Source: Pegoplata infirma (lineage: Eukaryota > Arthropoda > Insecta > Diptera > Anthomyiidae). From it: 64,000 nt of DNA. The position numbers and the translations under genes are program-made. The stretch is taken from the NCBI GenBank assembly GCA_963921195.1, contig OY992536.1, positions 103,194,778 to 103,258,777 on the forward strand. The letters are read 5' to 3'. The notes under the pieces are model-generated. The model made no database searches and was not told where the DNA came from. It was given only the letters and a program-made list of their open reading frames with translations. Shown here piece after piece: positions 11,021 through 20,959 of the stretch (within the stretch, counting starts at the first letter, position 1; each line of letters begins with the position of its first letter).

Positions 11021-11997
11021 AGTTTTCCCCAGGGGAGCACCCCTACAAAGTGGAAATACGGCGTAGGTATGTTCAGAAAAAATGTAGGGGGCAAAAATTA
11101 ATGGGGGTGAGTCTGCATTTCCCGTCCCTAAAAGGCACAGTGGGAGCGGTAGGCGCAAATTTTATAAAAAAAAAATTAAAAAAAAAAAAATTGTGTGGGG
11201 ACACCCTTAAGGCTTACAAATAGAGGGTAGGTTTGTTTGGGGAAAATGTTGGGGCTGAAAAAATATTGGGGGTCGGTCACACATTTTACTTCTCCATGGT
11301 CACCCCTGCGATAGTTAGAGCGGTGGGAGCAAGATTTACAAAAATGTCGTTTTGTGTGGGAGACCCCTTAGGAATTGGAGATATGGAATTGGTATGTTCA
11401 GAAGAAGTGTTGGGGGCTAAAAATTAATGGGGGTTGGTCTTGATAATGGCCCCTCTAGGAGGCACCATTGGACCGGTAGGAGCTGATTTAATATGACAAT
11501 TTAAGAAAAAATAAAAAAAAAATGTATGGGGACCACCCTAAGGATTGAAGATAGGGGGTAGGTATGTTCTAAGAAAATGTTGGGATTGAAAAAATATTGG
11601 GGGTCGGTCATACATTTGATTCCTCTAGGGTGACTTTTAGGACACCTAGAGCGGTAGAAGAAAGATTTTTTAAAAATTGAACCTTTGTATGAGACCCCCC
11701 TTAGGGATTGGAGATAGGGCTTAGGTATGTTTGGCAAAAGTGTTCAGGGGGAAAAAATAATGGGGGCCGGTCTCACATTTGACCCCTCTAGGAGCAAAAC
11801 CAGGGGAGTTTTGGGGCTTTTTGTGGATTTTTTCCCCTCTACGCCCAACTTTGACCCCGATGAGCGACCCCTAGATCCTATCCGACCTCCCCCATTTTTT
11901 GGCTCATACACTTTTTTTACCAACCTCACAAAATGAGCGGTTCTAGCGCTTCCAAATATTGCTGCTTAAAATCTCACACAACACTATCCCACCCTTA
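11021..11997 (-). repeat. Right terminal inverted repeat of ~160-bp tandem units
   Basis: Inverted partner of 8741-9697, ending inside at 'GGGGAAAACTAA' next to the start of the gene. It holds five units in the same order as the left arm. Because it lies immediately upstream of the minus-strand gene, it is the only place within the element where a promoter could lie. Confidence 0.85.
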
Positions 11998-12005
11998 ATG
12001 TATAT

Positions 12006-12260
12006 GGAATACCCCGAAAGCTCGAAATTAAAAATTCTTGAATATTTTTGTATGGGCTATAAATTAAAAACGATTATTTATGAAAAATTTCCGAACCCGT
12101 TCTGAAATTTTTAATTTTATGAAAAAGTCAATTTATTAAAAATCCGGCCATATTTGGCTAAATTTTTTAATTATTTTTTTAAGTTCAGCTGTTTATTTAT
12201 TCACACAAAATTCAGAATGATGTTTTTTTTTAAAGAATTCGCCATTACACATTCCATATT
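12006..12260. mobile_element. Diverged fragment of the GGCATTCCA palindrome family
   Basis: 'TTTGTATGGGCTAT', 'CCGAACCCGTTCTGAAATTTT', 'AAAAGTCAATTTAT.AAAAATCCGGCCA' and 'TATTCACACAAAATTCAGAA' follow the same order as one arm of 58878-61191 (about 59148-59320). The terminal motif is absent here, so this is a partial copy. Confidence 0.6.
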
Positions 12261-12586
12261 ACAATATTCTCTAATAATAATTCTCTAATTTTATTGTATT
12301 AACTGGGCGTATAAGTAATAAATAATTACGAAACCAACGAAATGAAATTTAGGTAATTCCTATTTGTTGTATACTTATTTGCATTTCCCTATCTAAAAAA
12401 AGGTTATGTTAGGATAGCGTTGCCAGATCGGCACTCCGCATAGACCAATTGGTCCAAAGCGATACCACAAAACTTTTTCCGCTTAACAACGTAAACTAAA
12501 ATAGAATTGCGGATTGCTTTAAACTTTTCAAGTCTACATATACTCGTAATTTCCTCCATACTCACGAACTGTGAACTCCCTAAAAT

Positions 12587-12722
12587 TGGTAGTCGATGGC
12601 AGTGAAACAGAATGTGACAATGTTCTCCTCAACGCCAGGTGTCTCGCCTCTTTTGCATCTTGCGTCCGTAATAAGATTCATGTTTTTGGCGTGTTTTCCG
12701 ACTAGACAGTGCCCCGTTATTA
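12587..12722 (-). pseudogene. Non-LTR retrotransposon C-terminal remnant
   Basis: Minus-strand translation gives TGHCLVGKHAKNMNLITDAR, then CKRGETPGVEENIVTFCF, followed by a stop. The pattern TGH..GKHA....D..C....E.E...F.C matches the region at and after the RNase H domain of Jockey/R1-type non-LTR retrotransposons, where a C..C..H..C-like knuckle follows. Continuing downstream text shows stops, so it is dead. The sequence upstream (13679 and beyond) carries a matching in-register tail, RIFWPCYDLREENIV, showing that the fragment was split by the element at 12737-13676. Confidence 0.55.
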
Positions 12723-12967
12723 ATTATGTCAACATACACAGAAAAAAATATCGTGAAATCAAAAGTAACTAAACAAATTGTTAGCAACTAATTTCTAGTT
12801 CAACAACGTTTTTAATTGTATTAACAATGTATATTGTTAATATGACAAAAATCCACTTTAATTTCCAATTAAATGAATCAATTAAAATCATTGTTAAAAA
12901 ACGCACAAAATGCCTATTGATAACACAGGCACTTTATAAACTCATTAAATGAAGCACAAAAATATGT

Positions 12968-13050
12968 GACGATAGCACGGTGGTAGTGTGCTAGACTCCA
13001 ATCATGAACATTGCGGGTTCGCTGCCAGGTGGCGGAAACATTTTTTTATT
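12968..13050 (+). ncRNA. tRNA-like pol III unit 1
   Basis: 'TAGCACGGTGGTAGTGTGCTA' fits an A box within a D arm (GCAC pairs with GTGC). 'GGTTCGCTGCC' is a mutated B box, and a T run follows at 13041-13047. An acceptor stem is not convincing, so this is tRNA-derived rather than a working tRNA. Confidence 0.45.
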
Positions 13051-13127
13051 TTTATTTGGAGATTATTTTGTTTTTGCTATTCTGCAGACATCTTTAATAC
13101 GCATTAAGTCAACTACAAATATATATG

Positions 13128-13212
13128 AGGAATAGCACGGTGGCAGTGTGCTAGACTTGTACCATGTTCGTTGCCGGTTTGATTCCAGCTGCCGCCAGAA
13201 TTTTTTTTTTTG
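13128..13212 (+). ncRNA. tRNA-like pol III unit 2
   Basis: The A-box-like sequence TAGCACGGTGGCAGTGTGC has a perfect GCAC/GTGC D-stem. The B box GGTTTGATTCC lies at 13176-13186, followed by a run of T's from 13201, the usual pol III stop. The spacing to unit 1 is 160 bp. Confidence 0.5.
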
Positions 13213-13310
13213 TTCTATTTTTAGATTTTTTATTTTATTTTTAAATTAAATGACTTTAAAAACAGTTTATTTCCTTTAATATAGGTGTATAGTCAACTAC
13301 AAGTATATGT

Positions 13311-13400
13311 AAGGAATAGAACGGTGGTAGTGTGCTAGACCCGTGTCATGTTAGTTGCGGGTTCGATTCCAGCTGCCGGCTAATGTTTTTTTTTTTTTAA
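13311..13400 (+). ncRNA. tRNA-like pol III unit 3
   Basis: A-box-like TAGAACGGTGGTAGTGTGC, perfect B-box consensus GGTTCGATTCC at 13360-13370, and a T run from 13386. The spacing to unit 2 is 184 bp. It is the best conserved B box of the three. Confidence 0.55.
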
Positions 13401-13678
13401 TTTTTTGATTTCTTTTGTTCTATTTTTAGACTTTTTTTAAAATAAATTGACATTAAAGCATGTTTATTTCCGTTAATATAATTTATTACAAACTTTTCAA
13501 TTAATTTCATTGTTGATACAACAATGAATTTAATTGACAAAACTAAGTTGATATTTTTTTCAAAAGTTACAAAATCCAATGTTGTATTGACAAAATCCAA
13601 TGTAGGCTCAGTTTCAATTAAATGTTTAATTGTATTAACAATGAAATTAATTGTATTGACAATTTTTTTTTCTGTGTA

Positions 13679-13860
13679 CGATGTTCTCTTCTCGTAAATC
13701 ATAGCATGGCCAAAAAATTCTGCTTATTCGACTTGAACCAATTTAACTCTTTGAGTCTGAGGCAAGCTTTGTCACCATTTGCAAAGAGAAAAATTGGTAA
13801 CAAGTTCCATAACGCGTCATAGAGGAGGCTGGTGTTGTTAAAAACAGAGTTGGTGAAATT
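13679..13860 (-). pseudogene. Upstream piece of the split non-LTR remnant
   Basis: The minus-strand text next to the MITE border translates to RIFWPCYDLREENIV, plausible for the segment preceding the TGHCLVGKHA motif in non-LTR proteins. Other frames are closed. The assignment rests mainly on its position and continuity with 12587-12722. Confidence 0.4.
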
Positions 13861-13904
13861 TTATCATCATATGTTCGATAATTTTCTGTTAAGTTATTTT
13901 GCGA

Positions 13905-14040
13905 TTAAGATTGAGCGATTTGAGACTCATGCAAGAAAAATTCGAGTCACTCACAACTTAATTTATTTGGCAAATAAGATTGAGCGATTTGAGACTCAAT
14001 CAAGAAAAATTAGAGTCACTCACGACTCAATCACTGAAAT
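13905..14040 (+). repeat. Two-copy ~69-bp tandem repeat
   Basis: 'AAGATTGAGCGATTTGAGAC' recurs at about 13907 and 13976, each followed by 'AAGAAAAATT.GAGTCACTCAC'. Neighbouring GTGA/TCAC words extend to about 14150. Non-coding. Confidence 0.7.
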
Positions 14041-14149
14041 TTTTAGTTTACTCACCTACTTTTAACGTGAATAATTTTCGTTTTATTCACGCTCACAAGT
14101 AATTTACACAATTTTTGATCACGCCTACGGGTGATTCACGCAGAATCAC

Positions 14150-14346
14150 TTAAGGTTTTTGAGAAAATAATGGTCAAAGTTAAAAAAATCTCCGTTTTGG
14201 AAAATCGTATGAATGTGATTGTGACTTAAAAATAAGTCGAGGGAATAGCTTAAACATTACTTTTTAAGATGTAGAATTCATTTGGTGAGTCGCATTAACC
14301 TTTTGGGCACCAATTGTCTTTAAATAATGTATTATTCAAATGACAG
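14150..14346 (+). mobile_element. Fragment of repeat family E (GGTTTTTGAGAAAAT type)
   Basis: It shares 'GGTTTTTGAGAAAAT..TGGTCAAAGTTAAAAAAATC', 'AATAAGTCGAGGG', 'TTTAAGATGTAGAATTCATT' and 'GGGCACCAATTGTCTTTAAA' class text, in order, with 25570-26920. It is cut on the right by the DINE-like element that follows. Confidence 0.6.
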
Positions 14347-15186
14347 TTTTTATACCCTACACCACTCTGTGGTACAGGGTATAATGAGTTTGTGCTGATG
14401 TTTGTAACTATCCGAAATAATGGTCGTAGACCTACCTTCACGTATACCGATCGATTCAGAATTACTTTTTGAGTCGAATTAGCGATATCCGTCCGTCCGT
14501 CTGTCCGTCCGTCCGTCTGTCCGTCCGTCCGTCTGTCCATCTATCGGTTTAAGCACGATACAGGTCGCAATTTTCAATGAATTGGCTTGAAATTTGAAAC
14601 TGCATCTTTTGGCCCAAGGACGAAGCCTATTGAAATTGGAGAAAATCGGTCCATGTTAAGACCTAGCCCCCATACAAACGCCCCCTTTGAATTAGTCTTA
14701 AATGACTCTAATAACCATATTATTATAGATATCCCTTTGAAATGTAACACGTAATCAAATTTTGTATGCACCAATCACCATTCCAAATTTCAAGGGAATC
14801 GGGTCCGTCCTTCTGGTAGTCCCGATACAAACCACTCTCCCGATATTCACATAATTCCCTCAAAATTCATAAAAATGGAAATATTTAATAAAAATTTTAT
14901 TTTTAGGTGTTAAACGTGTACTTTAGTAACCAAATAAAATCGGAATATAATTGGACCATTTTTGGTCCAATATTTTGGTCCGATATTCAGTTAAATAGGT
15001 CTATTGGCAAAAATATGATACAATTCCACTAAAATTTTATCTGTGTGTGTTTTCTACACTATATAAAGATCTAACAAAAGACAAATCCAGCCGGTACATG
15101 TTCGGACTTGGGACCCATTTCCGGAAAACACTGGTGTAGGGTATTATATGGTCGGTCTTGACCGACTATAACTTTCTTACTTGTTT
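14347..15186 (+). mobile_element. DINE-like element, CTACACC subtype, apparently complete
   Basis: The 5' end is TTTTTATACCCTACACCACT with a hairpin (CTCTGTGGTACAGGGTATAATG), followed by a GTCCGTCCGTCTGTCC array at about 14490-14540. The 3' end, GGTGTAGGGTATTATATGGT then CGGTCTTGACCG and CTTTCTTACTTGTTTT, has the subterminal hairpin and CTTGTT terminus expected for this group. It is about 840 bp and non-coding. A second, poorer copy lies at 31010-31775. Confidence 0.8.
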
Positions 15187-15312
15187 TGTACTTACTTTTG
15201 GTAATAAAATGAAAGATTTTTATGTAAGAAGAAGTTAAATGTCTTGCTTTTTACCCAAGGCATTCGAAAATATATATTTTCGGTCCAGGCCCTCTTGGGG
15301 GAGTGGACATAA
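15187..15312. other. Short spacer without recognised content
   Basis: Sequence between the DINE-like element and the Foldback-like element, including 'CAGGCCCTCTTGGGGGAGTGG'. Nothing further was recognised. Confidence 0.3.
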
Positions 15313-15806
15313 ATAACTACATTATTTACAGATGTAATTCGAAAAAGATCAATTGTAATTCAAAAATTCTATTTGTAATTCCAAGGTTCCATTTATAATT
15401 CGAGGATTCTAATTGTAGTTCGAAAGCTCTATTTGTTATTCGAAAGTTCCATTTGTAATTCGAAAAATCCATTTGTACTTCGAAAATTCCATTTGTAATT
15501 CAAAAATTCTGATTGTAATTCAAAAAAGATCAATTGTAATTTGAAAAAGATTAACTGTAATTCAAAAAAGATCAATTGTAATCCGAAAAAGCTCAATTAT
15601 ACTTCGATAAAGATCAATTTTAATTCGAAGATTTGAATTCGAAATTCAATTGTTATTGAAAAAGATCAATTGCAATTTTAAATAATTCGACAAATATCAA
15701 TTGCAATTCGAAAAGGTCAATTGTATTTTAAAATAGATCAATTGTTATTCGACAAGATACATTTTAATTCGGAAAAGATCAATTGTAATTCAAAAAAGAT
15801 CAATTG

Positions 15807-16990
15807 CACTGTGCTACAAAAAACACAAAATCGAATATACTTTTGAGATGAGGTAGTTAAGGTTGTAGATCTCGTCAAAAAGATCACAAAAATGCCCATC
15901 AAACTTGCCAGACACCCTCAAATTTTAAAATTATTGTCAAAAAATTTTGGGACTTTTCTCACAAAACCACGTGTAACTTAAAAAGTTTTCAACTGATTTT
16001 CAAGTTTTTAAATGTTTTGGATAGAAGAAGGTTAGGGCTTTTTATGTGTGTGAATTGATCCATACATAAAAGATAGATATGTATTGATTTTTTCAACAAT
16101 ATCTAATTTTTTTTGATATTTTTTGAAAATTTTTTGAGTTTATCGATTTTTTTCTGCTATAGTTCGTTCAACAATATTTATATTTATAAATGTATTCTTA
16201 AAGAAAATTAAGTTGTGAATACGATGAGCTCTATGCCGAAAAAAAATGTAAAAACAATTGACAGAGTTGTGATAATTTTTCTAAAAAAGAAAATTAAGAA
16301 TTTGCAGAAATTTTAAAGGTATTTGGCCCCCTGAATTCGAATTTGACCTTGAAATTTTCTCATTAAGGTTTTGATATATCAATTTATATTTAATATCTCA
16401 AAAACCTGACGCGATAGAGCAATTTAATGGCCATATTCGGATTCAGCTCGCCAAAAACCTTTAAAAATATTGTACATGACCCCTTATGATAATTTTTTTT
16501 TTTGCCTGGGTTATCTGAACGGCGATTTCCTGCAAAATCTTAATTTTCTTTTTTAGAAAAATTATCACAACTCTGTCAATTCTTATCTGATTTTTTCAGG
16601 ATAATGCTTATCGTATTCAGAATTAAATTTTCTTTAAAAATACGTTCATGAATATAAAGGTTGTTAAACGACCTATAGCAGAAAAAAATCGATAAACTCA
16701 AAAAATTTTCAAAAAATAGCAAAAAAAATTGATATTATAGATAAAATCAATAGATTTCTTTCTTATATGTGTAGACAAATTCACACACATGGAAAGCCCT
16801 ATCCTTCTTCTATCCAAAACAGTTAAAAAATTTAAAATCGGTTGAAAATTTTCTGAGTTACACAAGGTTTAGTGAGCAAAATAATTTTAGGGTGTCTGGC
16901 AAGTTCAATGGGCATTTTTGTGATCTACTCGACAACACCAACAGCCTATACCATGTCACATCAGAAGTATTTTTTCACTGTAGCACAGTG
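15807..16990. mobile_element. Palindromic element, TIR CACTGTGCTACA, TSD TTG
   Basis: The ends are CACTGTGCTACAAAAAA and, reversed, CACTGTGCTACAGTG. The arms are inverted copies almost to the centre (for example 'GGGTGTCTGGCAAGTT', 'CAGAGTTGTGATAATTTTTC' and 'ATCGATTTTTTTCTGCTATA' in both orientations). The flanks TTG/TTG restore the host repeat CAATTGTTATTC when merged. It is related by its ends and three-base duplication to 3634-5607. No coding sequence is seen. Confidence 0.8.
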
Positions 16991-17283
16991 TTGTTATTCA
17001 ATGATTCCAATTGTAAAAAAAAATATCAATTGTAATTCGAAAAATATCAATTGTAATTCGAAAAAGATGAATTGTAATTTGAAATAGATCAATTGTAATT
17101 CGAAAAGATAAATTGTTACTCGAAAAAGATCAATTGTAATTCAAAACAGATCAATGATAATTGAAGATTCCAATGGTAATTCGAAATATATCACCTAAAT
17201 TTAAATTTTCCTGAAATGAACGAACTAGATAAACCACAAAGTTAAGTGAATAGTTCATTTGACATAGTTCGTGAACGACACCA

Positions 17284-18364
17284 CACTCAAAAAAAAAGTG
17301 AACTAAAATCTGGGAAAATTAACTCAATTTTGAGAAAAAGAGGGAATGATTTAGCTCCAAAGATTTTTTTTCTTGGTTTTAGTTCATAATTTTCCTAAAA
17401 ATAAGGAAAACAAAGTTATTTAATTTTAAGCCAATTTTAACTAGAAAATGGGAAAAATTATACTTCATATTTTAGAAATAGATTGGGTCTAGACCCTGGA
17501 CCCATGGGTTCGGACCCCATTTTACTCGAGACCCCGTTGGGTCCTTTAATGGTCCCCAAAGATTTTGAACCAAAACTTGTGTCCGTTTCGCTCTAACTTG
17601 CTTAGTTTTTGAGATACGGTAATAAGGGGCCTGATAGGGTCTTGAGAATCTTAAAAACCGGATAACTTAAAAACTATTAATCGGAGGGCTTTCGGGTATT
17701 TTGCGGAAGTGTTCTACGAGTCAAGAGCTATAAAAATGCCGTTGGACGTTTTCACGTGTTGGCAGTATTTACCGAGATATGTGTATATATAAAATCTCGG
17801 GAATTTCAAATTTTAGATCTAAAATTAGGGTCTTGAGACCCCGACAGATATGCAGAGCTAGGCTATTCCATATTTTTCTTTGTAGTCTTTCTTTTGAAAA
17901 TTTCATCCGTTTCGCTCTATCTCGCTTAGTTTTCGAGATATCGCCATTTTGAATTTTTAACTAAATTCTAAGAAGTTATTTACTAAATTCTCAGAAGTCA
18001 TTAACTAAATTCTAAGAAGTACACTTCCTCAATTCAAAGAAGAGAAATACGATGATGATTTGTTTAGTAAATTTTAACTAAACTTGAACTAAATTGTTTC
18101 TTAAGAAATATGTCTTAAAAATAAAGATACGATTCTTAGATTTGTGGAAAATTTCTTTGGCAGTAAGAATTTTTTTCCTAATATTTAAAAAATCCATTTA
18201 AAGAAAACTATGAACTAATTATAAGTAAATGAACTAAAATTTTTTCCTCATAGTTAAGAAAATTTCTCATTTTTAAGTTAAATTTAACTAAATTTTAGGA
18301 AAATTCATGATAAATTTTCAAAGACATTTTTTCCTTAAATTTAGTTATGTCTTTTTTTTCAGTG
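17284..18364. mobile_element. MITE of family A, diverged
   Basis: The ends CACTCAAAAAAAAAG and TTTTTTTCAGTG are flanked by CA on both sides. The interior holds the family block 'GTGTCCGTTTCGCTCTAACT', 'TGCTTAGTTTTTGAGATACG' and GGGTCTTGAGA text shared with 1185-2039. It interrupts the Foldback-like element. Non-coding. Confidence 0.7.
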
Positions 18365-18834
18365 CACTCTTTTCGAAATACAATTGAACTTCTTCGAATT
18401 ACAATTGATCTTTTTCGAATTTCAATTGGAAGCTTCGAACTACAATTGATCTTTTTCGAATTTTAATTGAACTTTTTCGAATTACAATTAATTTATTTCA
18501 AATTACAATTGATCTTTTTGGAATTACAATTGAAATTTTCGAATAACAAATAGAATTTTCGAATTACAAATAGAATTTTCCAATTACAATTGATCTTTTT
18601 CGAATTACATCTTTAACGTTTCTGCATTAGATTAGATCGATATTTCGATGAGTTACATATAAAAGGTCGTGCTTCCACTGCAAATAGATATATGTAGGGT
18701 AAAAAGATAAAATATTTTTTTTTGAGAAATTATCCAAAATTTTTTGTAAATAATTGTTTTAAAATATACACCCAGAAAAATTTGAATATCACTACATGAT
18801 ATTTGTTCATATTTAATTTTAAAAAATATACATT

Positions 18835-19642
18835 CCCAGTCAGAAAAATACAATCGCAAAAGCGTTGTGAAAGCGCTGTGGACGGTTGTACGAGCGTTCT
18901 GTATACCAACTTCAAAGCGCCTTCAGATGATCCGAATGATAACATCGATCTACGCTAGGTTTAAAGCGTTTTAAAAGCGCTGTAAAAAAGTGCTTTGAGA
19001 ACGTTTTTTTTAAGTCATCAAAGCGCTTTAAAAACCCAAAGTAAAGAATTTCTGTTTTAGTTCGGTTATAATTTGTTTGATACAAAGTGAAATCCAAAAA
19101 AAAAAAGTTTTTGTACTCCAAAAAACTTAGAAAATTTTTCAAAAAAATTAAAAAAAAAAAAAAAAATCTAAAAACATTTTTTATGATTTTTTTACTTAAA
19201 AAACCTAAAAAAATTTACAAAAAATTAGTGGTATTCAGAGTCTTGCTTGCCAGCCCTGGCACTGGTGGTAAAAGAGCACTTTTCAAAATTACTTTTCAAA
19301 ATACATGTATTTTTTGATAGAAGTACTCTTTTGCTACATTGCCAGGGCTGGCAACAAGACTCTGAATACCTCTATTGTTATTCAAAAATAGTTTCGGAAC
19401 TTTTTTCAAAAAAAAAAAAAAAAAAAAAATATAAAGAACTCTTAAAACGCTTTTCGAATACGCTCGCAAAGCGTTCCAAAAAAACGTTTTGAGATTGCTT
19501 TTTTTTTGTTATAGAGCTTTCAGAACACTTTTCAAAAACGCTCGCAAAGCGTTTGAAAATAGCGTTTTGAGAATGCTTTTTTTTTTGTTACAGTGCTTTC
19601 AGAACGCTTTTTTTTTAGAACCGTCGTCAATTTCTGCTTGGG
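18835..19642. mobile_element. Element with CCCAGTCAGAAA ends and AAGCGCTT repeats
   Basis: The left end CCCAGTCAGAAAAATACA and the reversed right end CCCAAGCAGAAATTGACG are similar. The interior is dense in 'AAAGCGTTTTAAAAGCGC' and 'GAACGCTTTT' words on both strands, so it folds. Related text, including a TTTCTGCCTGGG end, is seen at 39830-39940. No clear target duplication was found. It contains the small MITE 19230-19370. Confidence 0.55.
19230..19370. mobile_element. 141-bp hairpin MITE (TIR GGTATTCAGAGTCTTG)
   Basis: GGTATTCAGAGTCTTGCTTG at the left and its inverse CAAGACTCTGAATACC at the right. 'GCCAGCCCTGGCA' and 'TGCCAGGGCTGGCA' extend the stem. It is flanked by TAGT and TCTA, suggesting TA insertion. 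It is more GC-rich than the surroundings and nested in 18835-19642. Confidence 0.75.
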
Positions 19643-20203
19643 TTGTTTTGAATTGTTTAATGTAAAAGTAAAAAATAAAAATAAAAAAAATACATCTGTC
19701 CACATTGTGTCTAACACAACCTCCGCCAAGACCGCCGCGGCGCCAAAATCGCAGGTGGGAAAATTCATTACAAGTTTGAACAATTTAGTTTTTGTTTTCA
19801 AATTTCATTTTCTGTTTATTTTACCTAAAAAATTAGTTGAGCGTATTTTTAGTGATAAGAATTAACAAAATATTTTTGCTTTTGTTTTTATTTATTTAAA
19901 AATAAACTTTTTTGTTGTTGCTTGTTTTTTTTTGTTGTTTTGCTTCTTGTGATAATATTGACATTGTAAATAGACGGTAAGTAGAATTGTGTAAAATAAT
20001 TTATTTATTTAAGATCTACTGGATACAGTCTAATAATTACAATTCAGTTAATATTATTATTAATTTATTCAACAAATGATTATAGTTATTTTGTCTAGTG
20101 AATTTTTAATTAAATTATGTAAAATTATCTGAGAAAAAATTACTTGGAAAAAAAAAATAATAATGTTAATAACAAAATACTTATTGTTACAATACAAAAA
20201 AAA
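19643..20203. other. AT-rich stretch, nothing recognised
   Basis: It includes a GC-richer patch 'CCTCCGCCAAGACCGCCGCG' at about 19721-19740 in otherwise A/T-rich sequence. No convincing coding frame or RNA gene. Confidence 0.35.
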
Positions 20204-20959
20204 AAACAAGTAGAAAAGTTAAATTCGACTTGGCCGAATCTATGAATACCCTCCACAATGCCCTTTTTAAGTTATAGTAAATTTTCTAGAGTGAAAAAAT
20301 AACATTTTTGATTAGAAATATTTTATTTCGTGTAAAAAAACTTTTCTAACTAATTTTTGAAAAAAAAAAAAAAAAATAATTTACTAATTTTTTTTGAGTG
20401 TAAATTTTTTTTTGAGTGTAAAATTTTTTTCGAGTGTATTTTTTTTTTCTTTTAGTGTAAAAATATTTTTGAGTGACAAAAATGCGTTGTAAAATATTTT
20501 TGTGACTTACCAATGTTTTTAAAACATTTTTAACGGGTTTTCAACACGTTAATTTAAGGTGAGGCGAATCTGAAATTTACGGTTTTGCTAATAACTTTAG
20601 AACCACTACACCGATATGACTGAAATTCAATACGAAATAGCCAAAATTAACGACAAATATATATGCCAAGCTTCAGCATCCTCAGAATTGCCTTTAGAAC
20701 GTTACCGTGTTTTTTATCTCGTAAATTCGTGAAAAACCCTTGCCGAAATTCACTCTTTTGCTCATAACTTTTGAACCACTGGACCGATTTCGCAGGATTG
20801 CAATACCAACCGGACCAGGTAAATGCCCAACATATGTGCCAAACTTCAGGAGCCTCCGTAAAGTCTTTCAAAAGTTAGCGTGTTTTCAACAGACAGACGG
20901 ACAGAAGGACGGACATCGCTAGATCGTCTTAGAATCGAACGAGGATCATGAATATATAT

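Larger units (their letters stand above)
8741..11997. mobile_element. hAT-like DNA transposon with long tandem-structured TIRs
   Basis: The ends TAGGGGTGGGATAGTG and, reversed, TAAGGGTGGGATAGTG are flanked by a perfect 8-bp duplication ATGTATAT (8733-8740 and 11998-12005). An 8-bp duplication and a TAGGG terminus fit the hAT superfamily. Nearly 1 kb at each end is inverted repeat, much longer than usual hAT ends and reminiscent of Foldback-type architecture. Between the arms lies one minus-strand gene with a single stop. No recognisable hAT dimerisation domain is seen, so whether this gene is the transposase is open. It could also be a non-autonomous carrier. Confidence 0.85.
12737..13676. 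mobile_element. TA-flanked transposon (TIR CACAGAAAAAAAT) carrying three tRNA-like units
   Basis: TA flanks at 12735-12736 and 13677-13678. The ends are CACAGAAAAAAATATCG and, reversed, CACAGAAAAAAAAATTG. The outer arms contain AATTGTATTAACAATG words in both orientations. The middle holds three tandem units with pol III A- and B-box-like sequences. The terminal sequence is close to that of 33986-34585 (CACAGAAAAAAATA). No transposase is seen. Confidence 0.8.
15313..18620. mobile_element. Foldback-like element with arms of short tandem repeats
   Basis: The left arm starts 'CTACATTATTTACAGATGTA' and consists of ~24-bp units of the type 'AATTGTAATTCGAAAAAGATC' (15323-15806, resuming at 17000-17190). 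The right arm (18370-18612) has the same units inverted and ends 'CGAATTACATCTTTAACG'. Inverted arms made of short tandem repeats are the hallmark of Foldback-type elements. The middle and left arm were later hit by 15807-16990 and 17284-18364. A compact version is at 23519-23825 and a related one at 41201-42035. Confidence 0.65.

Noticed and set aside
15323..15806. Regular short repeats resembling a CRISPR array
   Set aside because: Units are contiguous, degenerate and without unique spacers, occur inverted elsewhere, and the genome is clearly eukaryotic. They are arms of a Foldback-like element.
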